Shown here: one piece after another, positions 23,401 to 64,000 of the stretch
Position numbering within the stretch: position 1 is the first letter of the stretch
Layout: every line of letters begins with the position of its first letter
From: Membranipora membranacea
Taxonomy: Eukaryota; Bryozoa; Gymnolaemata; Cheilostomatida; Membraniporidae
Length of the DNA: 64,000 nucleotides
Assembly (NCBI GenBank): GCA_914767715.1
Contig: OU612067.1
Location: 11,470,001-11,534,000 of the forward strand
Reading direction: 5' to 3'
The notes under the pieces: model-generated
What the model was told of the DNA's origin: nothing
What the model saw: only the letters and a program-made list of their open reading frames with translations
Databases searched by the model: none
Made by a program: the position numbers and the translations under genes

Positions 23401-26400
23401 AAATGTGTGCTTCTGGATTACGATATGACATCCAATGTGTTACAATGATATTTTATTTTTGTGAACTATTGTACATTCATCATACATTACTGATATTATT
23501 TTATGATGTAGTTGACGAGGTTCCTACGAGGTTTGCCTGGGACTATATTCTGGTATGGGTCGGCCTGAGGTTCTTACAGGGAGGTGGGCTGTCTAACTTA
23601 CGTACCTTCTTCTGGATCAGAGTAAACCAGTACACGTCTAAGGAAGCCGAGCTAAATTTATTTGGTCACATGCATGGGTTAGTATGACAGCGATTAGAAT
23701 TTCACCAAGAAAAAATACAAACTGAAATTTTTCCTAATTCAACAGGCTCAAGTATTAGAAAGAAATGTCTGTTGGTTACTGTAAGGGCTTAATTACTCAA
23801 AGATAAATGATAAACACTGTCACCATTTAAATAACATTCTCATATTTAAGACCAAAAAGTTATTGTATAATATATAACGACTCTGCGGGTCAACACACCA
23901 TAGCTAGGTGAATTGGCAAGTGAATTGACGTCATGATCTATGTTTTCAGATTATCGCTGAGGTGGCATCTGTCAAAGAAAACAGGAGAAGTTCTCAAAAT
24001 TATGTCTAGGGGTACAAGCAGTGTGATGAATGTTCTCAGGTAAGTTAAACCAACTCTAACCAGCAGAAGATAAAGAAAGCTGCGATATCCCGGTGACATA
24101 TAGGAAAGTTTGATCTAGTTTGCCGGCAATAGTAGTCACTCTCATTCTTCTGGCGGGCTAGTGGCTGAGAGGGAGCAACTCCAAATGACTGCATCAAACT
24201 TGATCTGGCCTGCTAATAATGATGAATTTTCTGCTTTACAGGATCATGTAACTAATGTGAAGGCTCTGATTTTTTTTCAGTTTTCCACCCTAATAATCAA
24301 ACATAACCAAGCAATCGGTAAGTTAAAACAGGGAGGGTGGGATATACCTCTCCCACCCTCCCTGGTTAAAACTGCAAAAATATTTTTTGGTTTAGCTGAT
24401 TTGAAATCATCTCCCCTTCGATACTGGATTCCTTCTAGGTTATTTTCTTATCTTTCAAAACTTTTGGCTGGAATGTAGCTCTGCCAGTTTGGATGAGCTG
24501 CTTATATCTGTACAGTTATTGTCTTCTCACCATCTCTTTACAGCTATGTGGTATTCAATATCATGCCTACCATCGCTGACATCATCATAGCTATAGTATA
24601 CTTTATGGCAGCGTTTGATGTATATTTTGGATTGATTGTGCTAGCTACCATGGTACTGTACCTTAGTAAGTTATTAATAATATTTTGTAGGATGAGTTCT
24701 CATGATGATAGCATTTAGAAAAGATAATATAAATAGCCGCAGGAACATGTTATATACAAGGCATGTCAGATTTCGTTAATTCTTATATTTCATGAATTTG
24801 TAATTTCTGTTTAACCGGAAATTGTTCCCCTCATTTTTGCGCCATAATCCTAAAGAAGTACTCACATGAGGAAAAATTTGCTTGCTGTAATGTAATTCAT
24901 AGAAGCTCCCATATCAACAGAAAAATGGTGCTAGCTAAAATAACATCAGATCACACCTTACCTTAGCTAAACTAAACTCTAGCCAGTATTAACTACTCAA
25001 GGCCTCTCAAATCCACACCAAATCGTGCTTTATGATATCAATATTATATAATTTGACCCAAAAGTTATATGACTACATGACTCTCCTATTGCTTAGAAGA
25101 TGTGGCAATTAAATTTTTCTCCTTTCAGTCGCCACCATAGTGGTAACAGAATGGAGAACTAAGTATCGTCGGGAGATGAACCTTCTGTCTAATAAGAAGA
25201 ATTCTAAGGCTGTCGACTCTCTTATTAACTTTGAGACAGTGAAGTATTACGGTAACGCCGACTTTGAAGTGGAGGCTTATGGAAACACCATCACAAATTA
25301 CCAGGTTAATATTGTGTAGGCTAAACAGATCCTTGCGCCGCTTTTATGATGTTACCTATCCACGCATTATTTGGCAAAAATCAGGCGTTTGCCAAGTTTC
25401 ACAAAAAAAAGAGATCAGTATATTATGGATGGTCTTATTAAGAATATGAGATCTGCACTCCCAGGACCCACGTATCAAACTGTTTTTTATGTAGCTATAT
25501 CACAGTGTTTTGTATCTAACTATCTGGTCATATCTATACAACCCTTCCATTTAGGAGTTATCCATCCAGTTCTAAAGAGCAGAAAACCATGTTTTACTAC
25601 TGATACGAATTGCAAGTCATTTATAAAATCACATGTAACCTGTGTACAATACATCAAGTTATCTTTTAATTCTTCTTTGAGTATGATAGATTATTATTGT
25701 TATATTTGGCAGGTAGCAGAATGGAAGTCATCCGCTTCTCTGAATGTTCTAGCCATTGTGCAGATGGTGATCATCAACGCAGGACTTATCGGAGGATCGT
25801 TCCTATGTGCCTGGTATATAATAGACGGTAATCAGATACAACATAGGAAAGTTACAGTCGGAGACTTTGTACTATTCTGTACTTATATCGTACAGCTTTA
25901 CGGTCCTCTCAACTACTTTGGGACTTATTATCGGTGAGTGACAAAGCCATGTTCTGGAGGAATGTGTGGGTGAGTTGAATCATTGTGTGATTTGTTCCAC
26001 TGCTGTATTGGGTCTGCGTGGGACTATAAGCTTGATTGACCCTCCCCCAAAGTTAACATCTTGTAACCTCCATACAGGCAGTAGAGCCTGTTATTGTGTA
26101 AGATTTTCAACCTGGAAACTTCACATAAGAGCAAATCCCTAGAGCGCTTTAGATTGAACATAGGGCTTTTATTTTGTTACACACTACATATTTAATATTT
26201 TACAGAATGATTCAAGCAGCCTTCATAGACATGGAGAATATGTTTGAGTTGTTGGACGAGCCGATGGAAGTGAAGGATATCCCACAAGCCCCTGCTATCG
26301 ATGTTAAGCATGGCGCTGTCGAGTTCAAAGACGTACATTTCTACTACAATCCAGCGTATGTAGCTCAACTGCTTCCTTTTGAGATTGCGTGAATCCATGT

Positions 26401-29091
26401 TGCACTGGTGGCCCTAGTTTGTCAAAGTTATTCCTCAGCCACAATGAAATGAAATGAGTACAAGTATTTTGGATGTTCATGTAGTGTTTCACTTGGTACA
26501 TCTTCATGCTCTTATCCATTCTTTGTCTACATGTAGTCAAAAATGGTGGGCTATTCATGACCAGACTTAGCTTCAAACATTCGGAAACAGACATTTATTG
26601 TATAAAATCAACGATGGTTTTTTTTTCATTTTTACACCACAGTAAGCCCGTCCTACAAGGTATCAGTTTCTCTGTCCCTCCTGGTGAGACTTATGCTCTC
26701 GTCGGTCCGAGTGGAGCTGGTAAAAGTTCTATTATTAGACTACTCTTCAGATTTTATGATGTCATTCAAGGAGAGATTAAAGTCGACGGACAGAATATCG
26801 CCCATGTAAGTTATAGTGTGTGCCAGTTTTAATCAGTCATCATGGTGGCAACAGTTTTGTCCTTTTTCAAGCATATATCTTTGAAGTGAAGGGTTGCTTG
26901 CTTTTGATACCAAGCTCTGTTAGAAGGGTGTGACTCTCAATTCTGACAAGAGTTTGCAAAAAAAGCTGAGTTGTTTGTCAGGTCACTTCAAAGTTAGAGG
27001 ACACCTGATTGGATGTACACATGAGTTGTCAATGCCTCTATAGGCCCACTTTCTCATTACACTAACAGTCATAGCAGAACATTGCTCACTTTTAGGTAAA
27101 GCAAGACACACTTAGAAAAGCTATAGGGATAGTACCTCAAGACACAGTACTGTTCAACACAGACATCAAATTCAACATAGCATATGGTCGACCTTCAGCT
27201 ACTGATGAGGAGATTACAAGTGCTGCATCGGCTGCAGATATTCATGAGAAAATTTTGACATTCCCTGAAGGTAAGAGATTGTAACAGGTACTCATTTATG
27301 TGTTTTCTTCTCTTGAGTTGTGTGTAGCAATTAGTGTAAATGCAATGGTATAAAATCAGTTCATTCCAATGGCGCTGTTGAATTGCATTCACAACGATCA
27401 TTGAATTGTAACCAAGAGTTTTAACAGTTTTATTGCAAAGGCCAGTATACTTTCAATCTGATTGTAAAAACTGGAATTCAATGTGGTGGCAAGATGCCCC
27501 CTTGTCCAACTCCTCTTTATTTCTCTACTGGCTTTGGATCGAAGTTCCCTAGTTGTCTACCCATGTCAATCAAGAGGACAACTCCGTCCCACAATTAATG
27601 AAATATTTTCTGGTCTTGGTTACAGTGTATGACACAGTGGTAGGAGAGAGAGGATTGAAACTTAGTGGTGGTGAAAAACAGAGAGTAGCCATAGCAAGAA
27701 CCCTGCTGAAGAATCCTAAAATCATACTGCTTGATGAGGTAAGCTGTTATGTTGTATCAAGACTGATTAATGTCACCTGAATAAAGTTGCTCAAGCTCTG
27801 AGTGAAGTAGTGAATTAAAACCCAAATAAGACTAATTTGATCAGATCGTCTCTAAGTTTCTTAGGTAGATGTTGCATCGTTTGGAATTGGATTTGGCTTG
27901 TCATATTTCGATTTGACCTGTCATAACAGTTACCAGGATAGATACATCTGACCCATATTGCATAGTCATGGTGTAACCAACACTCTTATGGTCACCGTTT
28001 TATGCTATTCTAAGTAGATTAAAACTTGAGCAGTTATCTTTCTTTGCTATATTCAAATACAAATGGATGTGTTAGATACCCTTTAGTAGTAGATTAGCTA
28101 GATTTGTGTTGAGCTAGTTTAATGAAAGCTAGCTCCATCTTTAGCTAAGGAGGATCTATATAATTGATAAGTTTGGTCAATTTTAGCTAGCCATACATTT
28201 TGTTATTTCAGGCATTTTTTTAAAGTCAAGACAAACTTTTCATTTGGCCAATACTCCTACTCTAAGTAATCATGACTCTGATTGTAGGCTACTTCAGCTC
28301 TGGACACCCATACAGAGAGAAATATACTGAGATCGTTTGAGACAGTATGTGCTAATAGGACTACTATTGTAGTGGCACACAGGCTTAGTACTATTATACA
28401 TGCCCATCAGATATTAGTATTAGATGAGGGAGTCATCAAGGAAAGGGGAACGTAAGTATCTAGAATTTTGAAAACTGTTTAGCAGCTATTTAAAGTGACA
28501 TGATTTCAGGTGTCTATTACCTGGTCACCAACAACACAGTGGTCCTGTATACATGTTTCAATAATTGTGTTATGATTTTATCTTTACTCGGTGTACTAAG
28601 TAGTTCTTTGTAATGCTAGTGTTCAGGCAGTATGGTCCTGAATGCATTAGGCCTATCAGCAATGCAGCAAAAGTTCCAGGGGAAAATCGGTCTCAGACAA
28701 AACAATTGGTGGCTGTACTGACCAACAAGGCAAGGAATCATTCAGACTCTTCATTATTTGGCCCCTAGTCACGCACAATCACCAAAACAGGCACTGTCGA
28801 GTTGATGGGTTGGTAGCATTCTCTAATTCCTCAAAACTATTGTCTTTTGTTTTCATTTACAGACATGAAGAGTTATTAGAACAAGAAGGAATGTACTACT
28901 CTATGTGGAATGATCAACAAAGTAAGCGTGAAACTTCAAAAGATAAGTCAGCCGACGGCACAGACGATTCTGATTCGGGTAACCAATCAGCCGAGCACAG
29001 CCACTCAGGTGACCAAACAGCAGAGAGAAACAAGGCTGGCAGTGGTGGGAATGGTAAATCTAAGTCTGAAACTTCAACTGTCAAAACATGA
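20409..29091 (+). CDS. ABCB6: ATP-binding cassette transporter, subfamily B member 6 (complete, 15 exons)
   Basis: Coding exons: 20,409-20,730; 21,050-21,227; 21,672-21,810; 22,666-22,831; 23,512-23,677; 23,950-24,039; 24,544-24,665; 25,129-25,304; 25,713-25,933; 26,206-26,355; 26,643-26,805; 27,096-27,270; 27,626-27,738; 28,288-28,451; 28,863-29,091. All phases agree; 857 aa (human 842). The N-terminus has the ABCB6 mark HGLSPCF. Then come an N-terminal membrane domain, the six-helix core ([47 protein letters not shown]) and the nucleotide-binding domain: Walker A GPSGAGKS (598-605), Q-loop VPQDTVLFN, signature LSGGEKQR (702-709), Walker B IILLDE (722-727), D-loop SALD, H-loop His758. All catalytic residues are present. 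Known role: homodimeric porphyrin/heavy-metal transport in mitochondrial, endolysosomal and plasma membranes. The C-terminal tail is low-complexity ([17 protein letters not shown]). Neighbour TANC converges on it. Confidence 0.95.
24100..24210 (+). mobile_element. MITE-like element in ABCB6 intron 6
   Basis: Short inverted termini AAGTTTGAT (24,106-24,114) and ATCAAACTT (24,193-24,201) enclose sequence with GGGAGCAACTCC. A second copy with the same layout and orientation lies at about 35,186-35,305 in TANC intron 15. Target duplication is not clear. Confidence 0.45.
24321..24372. repeat. GC-rich hairpin GGGAGGGTGGGA / TCCCACCCTCCC
   Basis: Perfect 12-bp core arms around TATACCTC, with further near-complementarity outward (GTTAAAACA versus TGGTTAAAAC). 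The same core reappears as a hairpin at about 30,796-30,822. Confidence 0.6.
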
Positions 29092-30894
29092 TCATTGTGA
29101 GCTGCCACAGGTTCCAACTCACTGTACACAGTTGTGTTCATATTTGATTGAGAATCTCTCGAAAGGAAGTTAGCAATTTCGCATTAATTGCCTTGGGCCA
29201 TCATGAATCTGGCGCTATTATAGTCTGACATTTATAGTCTGATATCATAGTCTGAAATAGTCTGAAATAGTCTGAGAGTTCAGACTTCAGTGACCAGTGA
29301 TTGTGACTAGTCAAGTACCAAAAACAGTAAGACGTCAAAAACTTATTATTCATCAACCAGTTTATCAAAGGTTATCAGCATGTAAAAAGATTTACATAAT
29401 ACTAAATTTCATAAGCGAGGAGACTGCCTATGTCCAATCCAGACATGGCTTTTAGACATAAATAATTCTTCTCATATCACTTCAATTTTACTGTGGTGAT
29501 TCTCTGAATGTATACTCTGCTATTCAAGAGGTTATAAACTTATTAATGTGATATTTGTTCTACTTAAATGCTATCTCTCTTCTTGTTCCTTCGGTTCAGG
29601 ATTCTCAACTCAATCTTAAACTTGGTAGTCTCTCTCTTGTGCTGTGCCTTGATTCTCATAAGAAACCCTCTGTATTTTGTACTTGTTGCTTTTCTCCGTC
29701 TTTCCCCATAAAACTCAACATATTTATATTATGTAGTATTTTATGAAATTAGAATATTTGTTTTCAACAGTGTTACTTACATATCTCACTATATTGATGA
29801 CATTTTCTTATGTAAACTAATAATTTTAGTTTTATCGATTTAACAATTTGCATTATACATATTAGGCAGTCTGGTCTACCTAACTAATAAATGGTACCGT
29901 AAAAAACCAATTGGTGTCGATTACTGTACTGAATAAAAAAATTTTAATGGTTTGGAATACCTTGATTTGAGCTCACATTGAGAAATTTGCAGAACAATCT
30001 AATGATAAGCAGAATCAAATTTTTGATGTTCTTGTAACAAACATTTTATCCAATGAGAGTTTTGATTGAGTTTGGTATCTTCCTGTAGAGTGTACATGAT
30101 TTTGAAATTACCGGAAACTTATGAAGAACTAACATAGACTTGTGTTGTTCACAAAATTTCTATTTATTATAAAACTTAATCTCATTTCAAAAGGACTAGA
30201 GTGGCAGCAAAACAATAATAATAATTATATATATAATAATACATTATGGTATTATTGAATTATACCATTGACCATAAAAAGAGGGTATATAAATTTGTGT
30301 GTAATAATGATAAATAACTTTGGCAGCAGTCACATTACACATACAAAAAACGGCAGCATCACATTGTGTTATAGAAAAATAGAGAAAACAAAAATACAAA
30401 ACCATACAGTAAACTATAAGGTGCTTAAATGTCGCCGAGATTTCATATCATGATAGAAATGATATCTATCAAAAGCCAACTGATTCCATATATAGCCTGG
30501 GCTCCTTATGGTGTAAAGTACGCAATGCAAAGCCTGTTATCCACAAAACTTCAGTTTTGTGTTTATTTATATATATTAGAAAACATGTAATTGAGCTCGA
30601 AAATAATTATATTATATTACAAGTCTAACGCACTAGTAACTACTTGAGGTCTTGGACCACTACATGATAAAAAAGACTGGTTTGTGCGGGAAAGGCAAGC
30701 CTGCTACAAACATTTAGTTCAAGAGGTTTTTGTCCATCTAAACTCCCAGCTAGCCAAAGTGAGAAGAAAAATAAGGGGCAGTAATACAAATGAGGGTGGG
30801 ATGTATCCCACCCTCCCTACAGTAATAGAAGTGAGGCTAGGATTATGGCACCATGTGATGAGATTAAATTGAAGGTTTATATTTAATGTTTAGT
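29092..30894. other. 3' flanks of ABCB6 and TANC (tail-to-tail)
   Basis: No gene. Candidate ABCB6 polyadenylation signals are AATAAA at 29,886 and 29,932; a TANC signal (TTTATT on plus, AATAAA on minus) is at 30,562-30,567. Near 29,236-29,275 a TAGTCTGA phrase is repeated about six times. A hairpin GAGGGTGGGAT / ATCCCACCCTC lies at about 30,793-30,816. Confidence 0.5.
30562..30567 (-). promoter_or_regulatory. Polyadenylation signal candidate for TANC
   Basis: AATAAA on the minus strand, 328 bp past the TANC stop codon; the first such hexamer seen in that direction. Confidence 0.4.
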
Positions 30895-58106
<27,212 letters not shown>

Positions 58107-61100
58107 TTTCAGGTTTTATGCTCTGTTGTTTTCACGCCCTACAACAATGAAAGGACAAGCTGTAATGTCCATAAACCACATATAGATATATTCTGTCAAC
58201 GTCTGGCAGTTGTATGATTTATGAGTGGTTTGGAAAATATTTTTTAGCATTCCACAACCAGTAGAGCATATGAACGGTGTCAGACTTCACAGTCGACAAA
58301 TTATTGTCCCTAAGAGTCAAGATGAGAATGTGATGGTATTACCCTTGTTTCACACCCAATCGAACAGACGCAAGCAGTGCCACAATCAGGAACAAACTCA
58401 TCATGGCATATCGCTAACAATTACATTCCCGTAAATCTCAATATTATACTTACTACAACAAATGCTGCGTAGCTGTTGTTAAACTTATGATTGCACTTCT
58501 CGGGTGAAAACTTAATACGTTTAACATTTAATTACTGCGACCTCAAAGCGCTAATGATATACGATTATGATTTACAGGTAACAAGCAGCATAAATATACA
58601 ATACAGATTAATATTTTGGATTAATTATAACAATCAGTCAGACACAGGGCGGCCTGCTCAACAGACATCGGCAGGCAGCGATTGTGAGATGGTACCGGAA
58701 GAAATTGTTTGAGTTTACATGATGATCACGGCCAATTAAACACACTATAATGGACATTCAGACATGCCACAGCCTAGGCTCAGCAGACAATCCTATTACC
58801 ATTCGACAAGCAGCTGGCTGGCTAAGCTGAGATTACAGGTTTGATAACTACAATGATAAGCGGCTTCCTCAAGCTCATGGAATGAATAAAAGGATTAAAG
58901 AGGATTAACTTCTACTAAACTTTCTTACGTCAACCGATGATGAATGTCACATTTTGGCAAGTGATACAAGGCGCTCTTTCTATTGGGTGTACATTCATCC
59001 ATTCATTGATAAAACACCTGATATAAAATACACTTCCCCCTGTGGTGCACTCAAAACTACTAAAGAAATGAAAGACCTCAATTCAATAGATGATCAATTA
59101 TTTATCATTTACGCTAAACTATGAATTAAATATGACACCATCAATGTCTGAATAATGAATAGTGTACTGTACATTATTGTATAGATGGCCTAATTTCCAA
59201 CTGAATATCTCAATGGAAAACCTCAACCACAGAATCATCTTTGCCATTAGCAAAGTTCAGTTTCAGATTCGAAAAACCATTTTGTCCTCCAGGGAAATGG
59301 CTTTGCCCTTGATTTACTTGAGTTGGTAGAAGTCTGCATAACCTAGAACAAACTGACCAATTCAATGGATGTCAGATCCTGTGTGAAAGTAAACGAAAAT
59401 GTACTCAATGTCCTTATTAGCGCAGAGGCATACTATGATCTGCTGGAACCGGAGACAATTCTCCATTCAACTACCCAGAGGGCAGAAAGTATTCGCAGGA
59501 GGAAAGGTTGCAGTTATAGCTAGCTAATATTACTGAACCGTAATACTTTCATCCAACTCCAGCGTCAGCGAACATTGGTGCTGGCTAACTTAACTCTAGC
59601 TTATATTATTTACTCATCCAGTGCAATAAAGTAGGTTATGACTAAAATATTCCATTCAAAGCAGAGTCAGCACTGAGAAACTTCAAACTATGAGACATCG
59701 TGTCACAACTCATTCCATCATCATTTAAAATATTCAATACAGGAACTACTATTCTCTGATGCCAGTAGCACAATACCAAAGAAAACATAAATTGTCGGAT
59801 TCTAGCTTGAAACATCAATAGAATTGAGACAAGTCAGTCTGGGATTTCAGTAAGACGCAGACGGAAGGCCGTAGTCAGGTATTCCATTCTGAATAGCTCA
59901 TGCTTGTTTAGGATTCACAGTGTAAACATTGAACGTTACAATCGATATGATTGTATACAGGAAAGCCAAACAACTTACAGAGACATTAGTAATGTAATGT
60001 CACATGTTGTGCCCCAAGCTAACTAAATTCAGCTAAATATACTACTGATAAATTCAATCAATCTGACATTGATTCATTCATGAGATTGGCCAATTTTCCT
60101 TCTGATTTCAAAATCGAACTTGTTGCAAAAGTGACAAAATTGTTACTCATCAAAGGAAGAGGATTTTGTTGCAACATTTCTAGCTAATCCAAGTGAGCAG
60201 TGGTTATGTCAAATAATTCATGTCCTAAATGCTTGACAAATCGGTTTCTTACCAAACTAACTATCCATGTAAAGTCAATCCTGTCTCACCTGCAACAAGT
60301 TCTTAGGTTAAATCGCCACCCGCCAGTCGCAATTGCTTATCACGTGTAGACTGATTACAATACCAGAATGGAATGCAGCAGCCACTCAGAGCATTTCATT
60401 CAATATTATAAACTAGCTTGACAATGATTGATTAATGCTTACTGATTGAGCGTGTTCAAACAAGCCTGAAGCATAAACAACTATGAGGCAGGCAGCGTTA
60501 TTCAATGAATCTCTATTCCATTCTTACTCTACTCAACACAATTTGAGATTCCATTGGAAAAGTCACTGAAATCGGATTCAACCGACCAATATTCCTGCTG
60601 AAACACATCCAGTGGTTACTTAAATCTTGCTTTCAGATTTTTCACCACCCCGCTAAAATGTAGCTAAACCTTCCTTGCCTGTTTTTTTTTTCAAAAATTA
60701 GAGGTAAAATTAAATGTAAAACTAGCCACAAGATGCGCTTAGTCATTGGTTTGACCAGCATGGATAAGTATATACATTGGTGACCGGGAAGTTTACCTAA
60801 TCTAAAATATTCTATATCCTACTACATTGACACTGATTTGAAGATAACAAAAAAATCCGCAGTTGGAAAACAAACAATGTCACTGATACAGTGGATAGCC
60901 CTTTTTAGTCCGCCAACATTTGGAATTTATTTTCATTTGTGCCGTAGTAAAATACTTCTGAATTCATCTAAGGATCGCCAATTAATTTCAAGTTATATAT
61001 GAACGAAGACAGGTTGTTGTTTCATTCACCCTTAGCCTCTACATTACATGAAAATAGGAGGATTCATTGCTCAGCAAGATAGGATTCAGTAGCTCAGTAG

Positions 61101-63139
61101 CGCTAAGCCTGACTAGAGTTCCATATTTGATTATCAACCTTCTTCAAACTGAACAAGACCACAGAAGCTTGACAAATAAAGAGACTAGTGACAGAGCGAT
61201 AGACTGAAGAGTCACCCCGTGCAGGGAGTCACCTGTATCTCAAGTACTAAGATTAGTAAGTAGTGACTTAGTTACCTTCCAACAAAAATATCAGGCTATA
61301 GATAATATATAGTCAAGGAGTTAGAGCAAGTCTAACAATCTTTAACCACAGCAAGAAACTCCTTGCTCGGACAGTACTCGGTTCGGTAAAATTTGAAGTT
61401 CAATAATAAGGATGTTCAAGAGTATATATTTCCAGTAGATTTCAATCATAGAGTTACTCCAGTCCAAGCACTTGTATGTATACTACTTATATTTTCAACT
61501 ACACACTATACTGAGTTACTCTACTCTACTGCTACACAACTTACTAGTGAGTTGAGTAAAATAAATAATAAGTATTCTCTCTGCCTACCTACACTACAGC
61601 AGAACTTCATTCATTACTTTCTCCCTCACTGCTCTTATACCCTAACCACTACATTAAAATCAACTTTATACAACATATTGACCATTCTACAACCCACCTT
61701 TGAATATCCATCAAATAATCCTTCGTTTTATGTCTATCCTTGGTCTAACCAGTTGTGTGTCGCTTCAGTATTCCTGTTAGCACATCTTTCTATGATGAAA
61801 ATCAAAACACATGTGGAGCAGTAAATAAATGACCTTGACATCTGTGCTTACAGTCACCTTTGCCCCTGTTGTCATGGCAACATTCCCCTGCCTTGAAAGC
61901 ATGAGCACATAACTTCAACTTTAAGAAATGCAAAGGCACATAGTTTTTCTATAAAATCTATATTTAGTTACTTGTCCTTCTCCTGTACCTATTCCTTGTT
62001 GAGATACCGGGACTTAGCAGAGGTCTCATATCGCGCTCAATGCTTACTAAAACTAATATTCTATTATTTTCTACTATTTCTATTATTATGGCATGGTCTT
62101 ATTTGTCTCCTTTGCGACTTTGATCGGCTAAACATAATTCCTTCCAATTTGTTTCAAGAAAACCTCAATCATTCTTATTGAAAGACCCACTTCACCCACC
62201 ACCCACCCTGGAAATTGTCACTTCCCGGATAATCCTGTATTGTGAGCTCTGATAACACAATAATTAATGAAAATATACATTATTACATAAATTGATACTA
62301 CACAGGTCCATCAAATCATACCCGACAAGTCTCCCTTTTTGGTAGGGAGCCTCCCAGTTTTTAGGGGTATTTTCCACCTCCTCCCTATCTCCCTTTTTCC
62401 TCCCTTTTCTCAGCTTCCTTCACCCAGAAGACTTTTTAAGCTTCTCGTTGCAAGAAAAACTATGTTTTCCTACCCCCACAGTACATATAACTATATATAA
62501 TTGCCTATTAACATACTATCTCTCCTCGTTCGTTCGGATACAGTGCAACAATATAATTTGTAAAATCAGGTAAAATTAGGCATTTCATAATATGAACGCT
62601 CTAGTGTTGGCCTAAAGTAAATGACAACAAGGGCCAGATTACACCTTCACTGCGGGATGTGCAGGGTGGTACTCCGGGTCGGGACTTTGTCCGTGGAGAC
62701 CTCCTGATATCTGGGTCTACCAACTTGTCATGTATGCATCAAATGATATATCCGCAACCGTGGAAATATACATTGTCATAAGGTAAAGTGATTATTTGGA
62801 CACGAAATGAGTTATTTCCAGTTCGGAAAAAATAATACAGGTTCTTTAAGATTTTAGTTAATATAATCCAATAAAGTGTAATGAACTATTATATTAAACA
62901 AATAATATTTTTAAGAGAAGAGTTTTTTACATTCAGGATTTGTAGAATATAAATTCACAGGTGAATACTAATACCTTGCAGCATGGAAAATATTCGCCAG
63001 TTATTCATTCTTGCAACCTTACTCAGAACTTTTAAATTCTTGACATTGAATATATTTCTCATTTAATGTTAAATTTTAAACTCACTGCTGACACTGCATG
63101 GCTCTGCCCAGCAGAACTATCACTGAGCCACCACTGACT
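58107..63139. other. TANC 5' flank, no gene supported
   Basis: About 5 kb upstream of the TANC start. It should contain its promoter and any 5' UTR exon; CpG is richer just upstream and inside exon 1 (about 57,940-58,090). An open frame at 61,393-61,824 (+) begins without ATG, has no recognisable domain and follows a C/T-rich strand bias, so it is not called. Copies of a GCTGGCTAACTTAA-type dispersed repeat occur near 59,580. Confidence 0.4.
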
Positions 63140-63221
63140 AATCAGGTGCCTTTAAAATCTAGCTGAGATCAAAAACTTTTATTAGTGTTGGATCTCAGCT
63201 AGATTTTAAAGGCACCTGATT
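63140..63221. repeat. Perfect 31-bp inverted repeat with 20-base loop
   Basis: Arms 63,140-63,170 and 63,191-63,221 are exact reverse complements (first arm starts AATCAGGTGCCTTTAAAATC). The loop is 20 bases. The size is compatible with a small MITE terminus pair or a small-RNA precursor hairpin. No coding sequence is nearby; the remainder to 64,000 is AT-rich with no supported feature. Confidence 0.9.
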
Positions 63222-64000
63222 TGTAAGTGTCAACTTTTGTCATCACTAATGGCAGATGGCTGGGGAAGAAGATACTCCCTACATTTTGAGAGCTCATATA
63301 ACTCGATGCAAAGCTACTGGCTAGATGTTTTGATGCCACCACTCTCTATTTAAATTTTGAACTGGCTGTGGCAGCAGTGGTTTAAGTTAAGTTTTATTTT
63401 TAGCAAAAATTAATACTCAAAAGGACAGAATATATATTTAATTTTATAACTGGTTCCACAGCATGCCTAAAAGTCTTATTCATATATTACTTTATTGCCA
63501 TCTACCAATGTATGTTGTCAAATGAAGTTATTTGAAGCTCAGAATTAAGCAGTTATTTAAAAAGGGGCTTCCTCTGTCAGCAATATTATAGGATAGAAAC
63601 TGAGCACAAGGTTATTCTCATGCATTTTATACCGAATTGTACTATGTGAATAAAAATTACAATCAAGTCAATTCGGTATTGTTATTTTATACATTATGTT
63701 ATCTTTATATTTTACTGTACCAGCCATCAAGCCACCATTGTACTTTATAGAGTGAGTCTAGTCTAGCCACAGAGCATTGAAGTGCATATAGATTCTACAT
63801 AATATGCAATTCTCCATTGATGTTCAAAAAAAGAATAGTCTCAAATAGGTGCTGAACAGTTGAGATAAAGACCACAAAACTCTCAATTACACCAGCATGC
63901 TGCTCCTGTGGCAGTCATAACTAGACTGCTCCTGATATCTAAGCTAAGCTGTAACGTGAGTCAATATATCACTGACAACAAACGAATAATCAGTGATAAA

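Noticed and set aside
61393-61824. 143-codon open frame, the longest in the right flank
   Set aside because: No ATG at its start, no domain or signal, strong C/T strand bias, no splice partners; length alone is weak evidence in a 64-kb AT-rich window.

Overview
The window is animal nuclear DNA from an invertebrate metazoan. Genes are split by many GT-AG introns, the sequence is AT-rich, and there are LINE, SINE-like and terminal-inverted-repeat elements. Two broadly conserved animal genes anchor it: an ABCB6-type transporter and a TANC/rolling-pebbles scaffold. I cannot name the phylum. The TANC protein still has an N-terminal RING finger, as in Drosophila Rols7 and unlike vertebrate TANC1/2, and the repeats look like those of marine invertebrates (cnidarian, sponge or spiralian).

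Layout. 1-237 is the last exon of an ankyrin-repeat gene that enters from the left. About 550-11,700 is a cluster of a single-pass receptor family: a signal peptide, an NHL-like beta-propeller ectodomain, a glycosylatable stalk, one membrane helix and a tyrosine/proline-rich tail. One copy (8,476-11,678, +, 648 aa) is intact; its three exons join in frame. Three others are broken: a 3' half on the minus strand (554-1,749), a small fragment (about 2,747-2,990) and a nearly complete pseudogene (about 4,525-6,370). About 12,150-16,272 is a decayed CR1/Jockey-group LINE on the minus strand. 16,489-19,751 is a 3.26-kb DNA element with inverted repeats of more than 700 bp, a 6-bp target duplication and a two-exon THAP-domain gene but no visible transposase catalytic domain.

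20,409-29,091 (+) is a complete 15-exon ABCB6 gene (857 aa). It lies tail-to-tail with a 23-exon TANC/rols gene (30,895-58,106, -, 1,845 aa). Both models were built by hand, and every splice phase agrees across all exons. The TANC introns carry most of the remaining repeats: a MITE-like element, a tRNA-derived SINE candidate with a near-perfect palindrome, tandem duplications, a 22-bp minisatellite, and a 3.2-kb inverted-repeat element with its own intact five-exon gene (298 aa). 58,107-64,000 is the upstream flank of TANC; I find no supported gene there, but it holds a perfect 31-bp inverted repeat.

How the genes relate. ABCB6 (porphyrin/heavy-metal ABC transport) and TANC (a scaffold with RING, STAND-type NTPase, ankyrin and TPR regions) are ordinary single-copy genes. 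Nothing here suggests they act together. The parts most likely to be new are the NHL-receptor cluster with its retained tail motifs, the THAP-carrying long-TIR element, and the nested zinc-finger-like gene in TANC intron 8.
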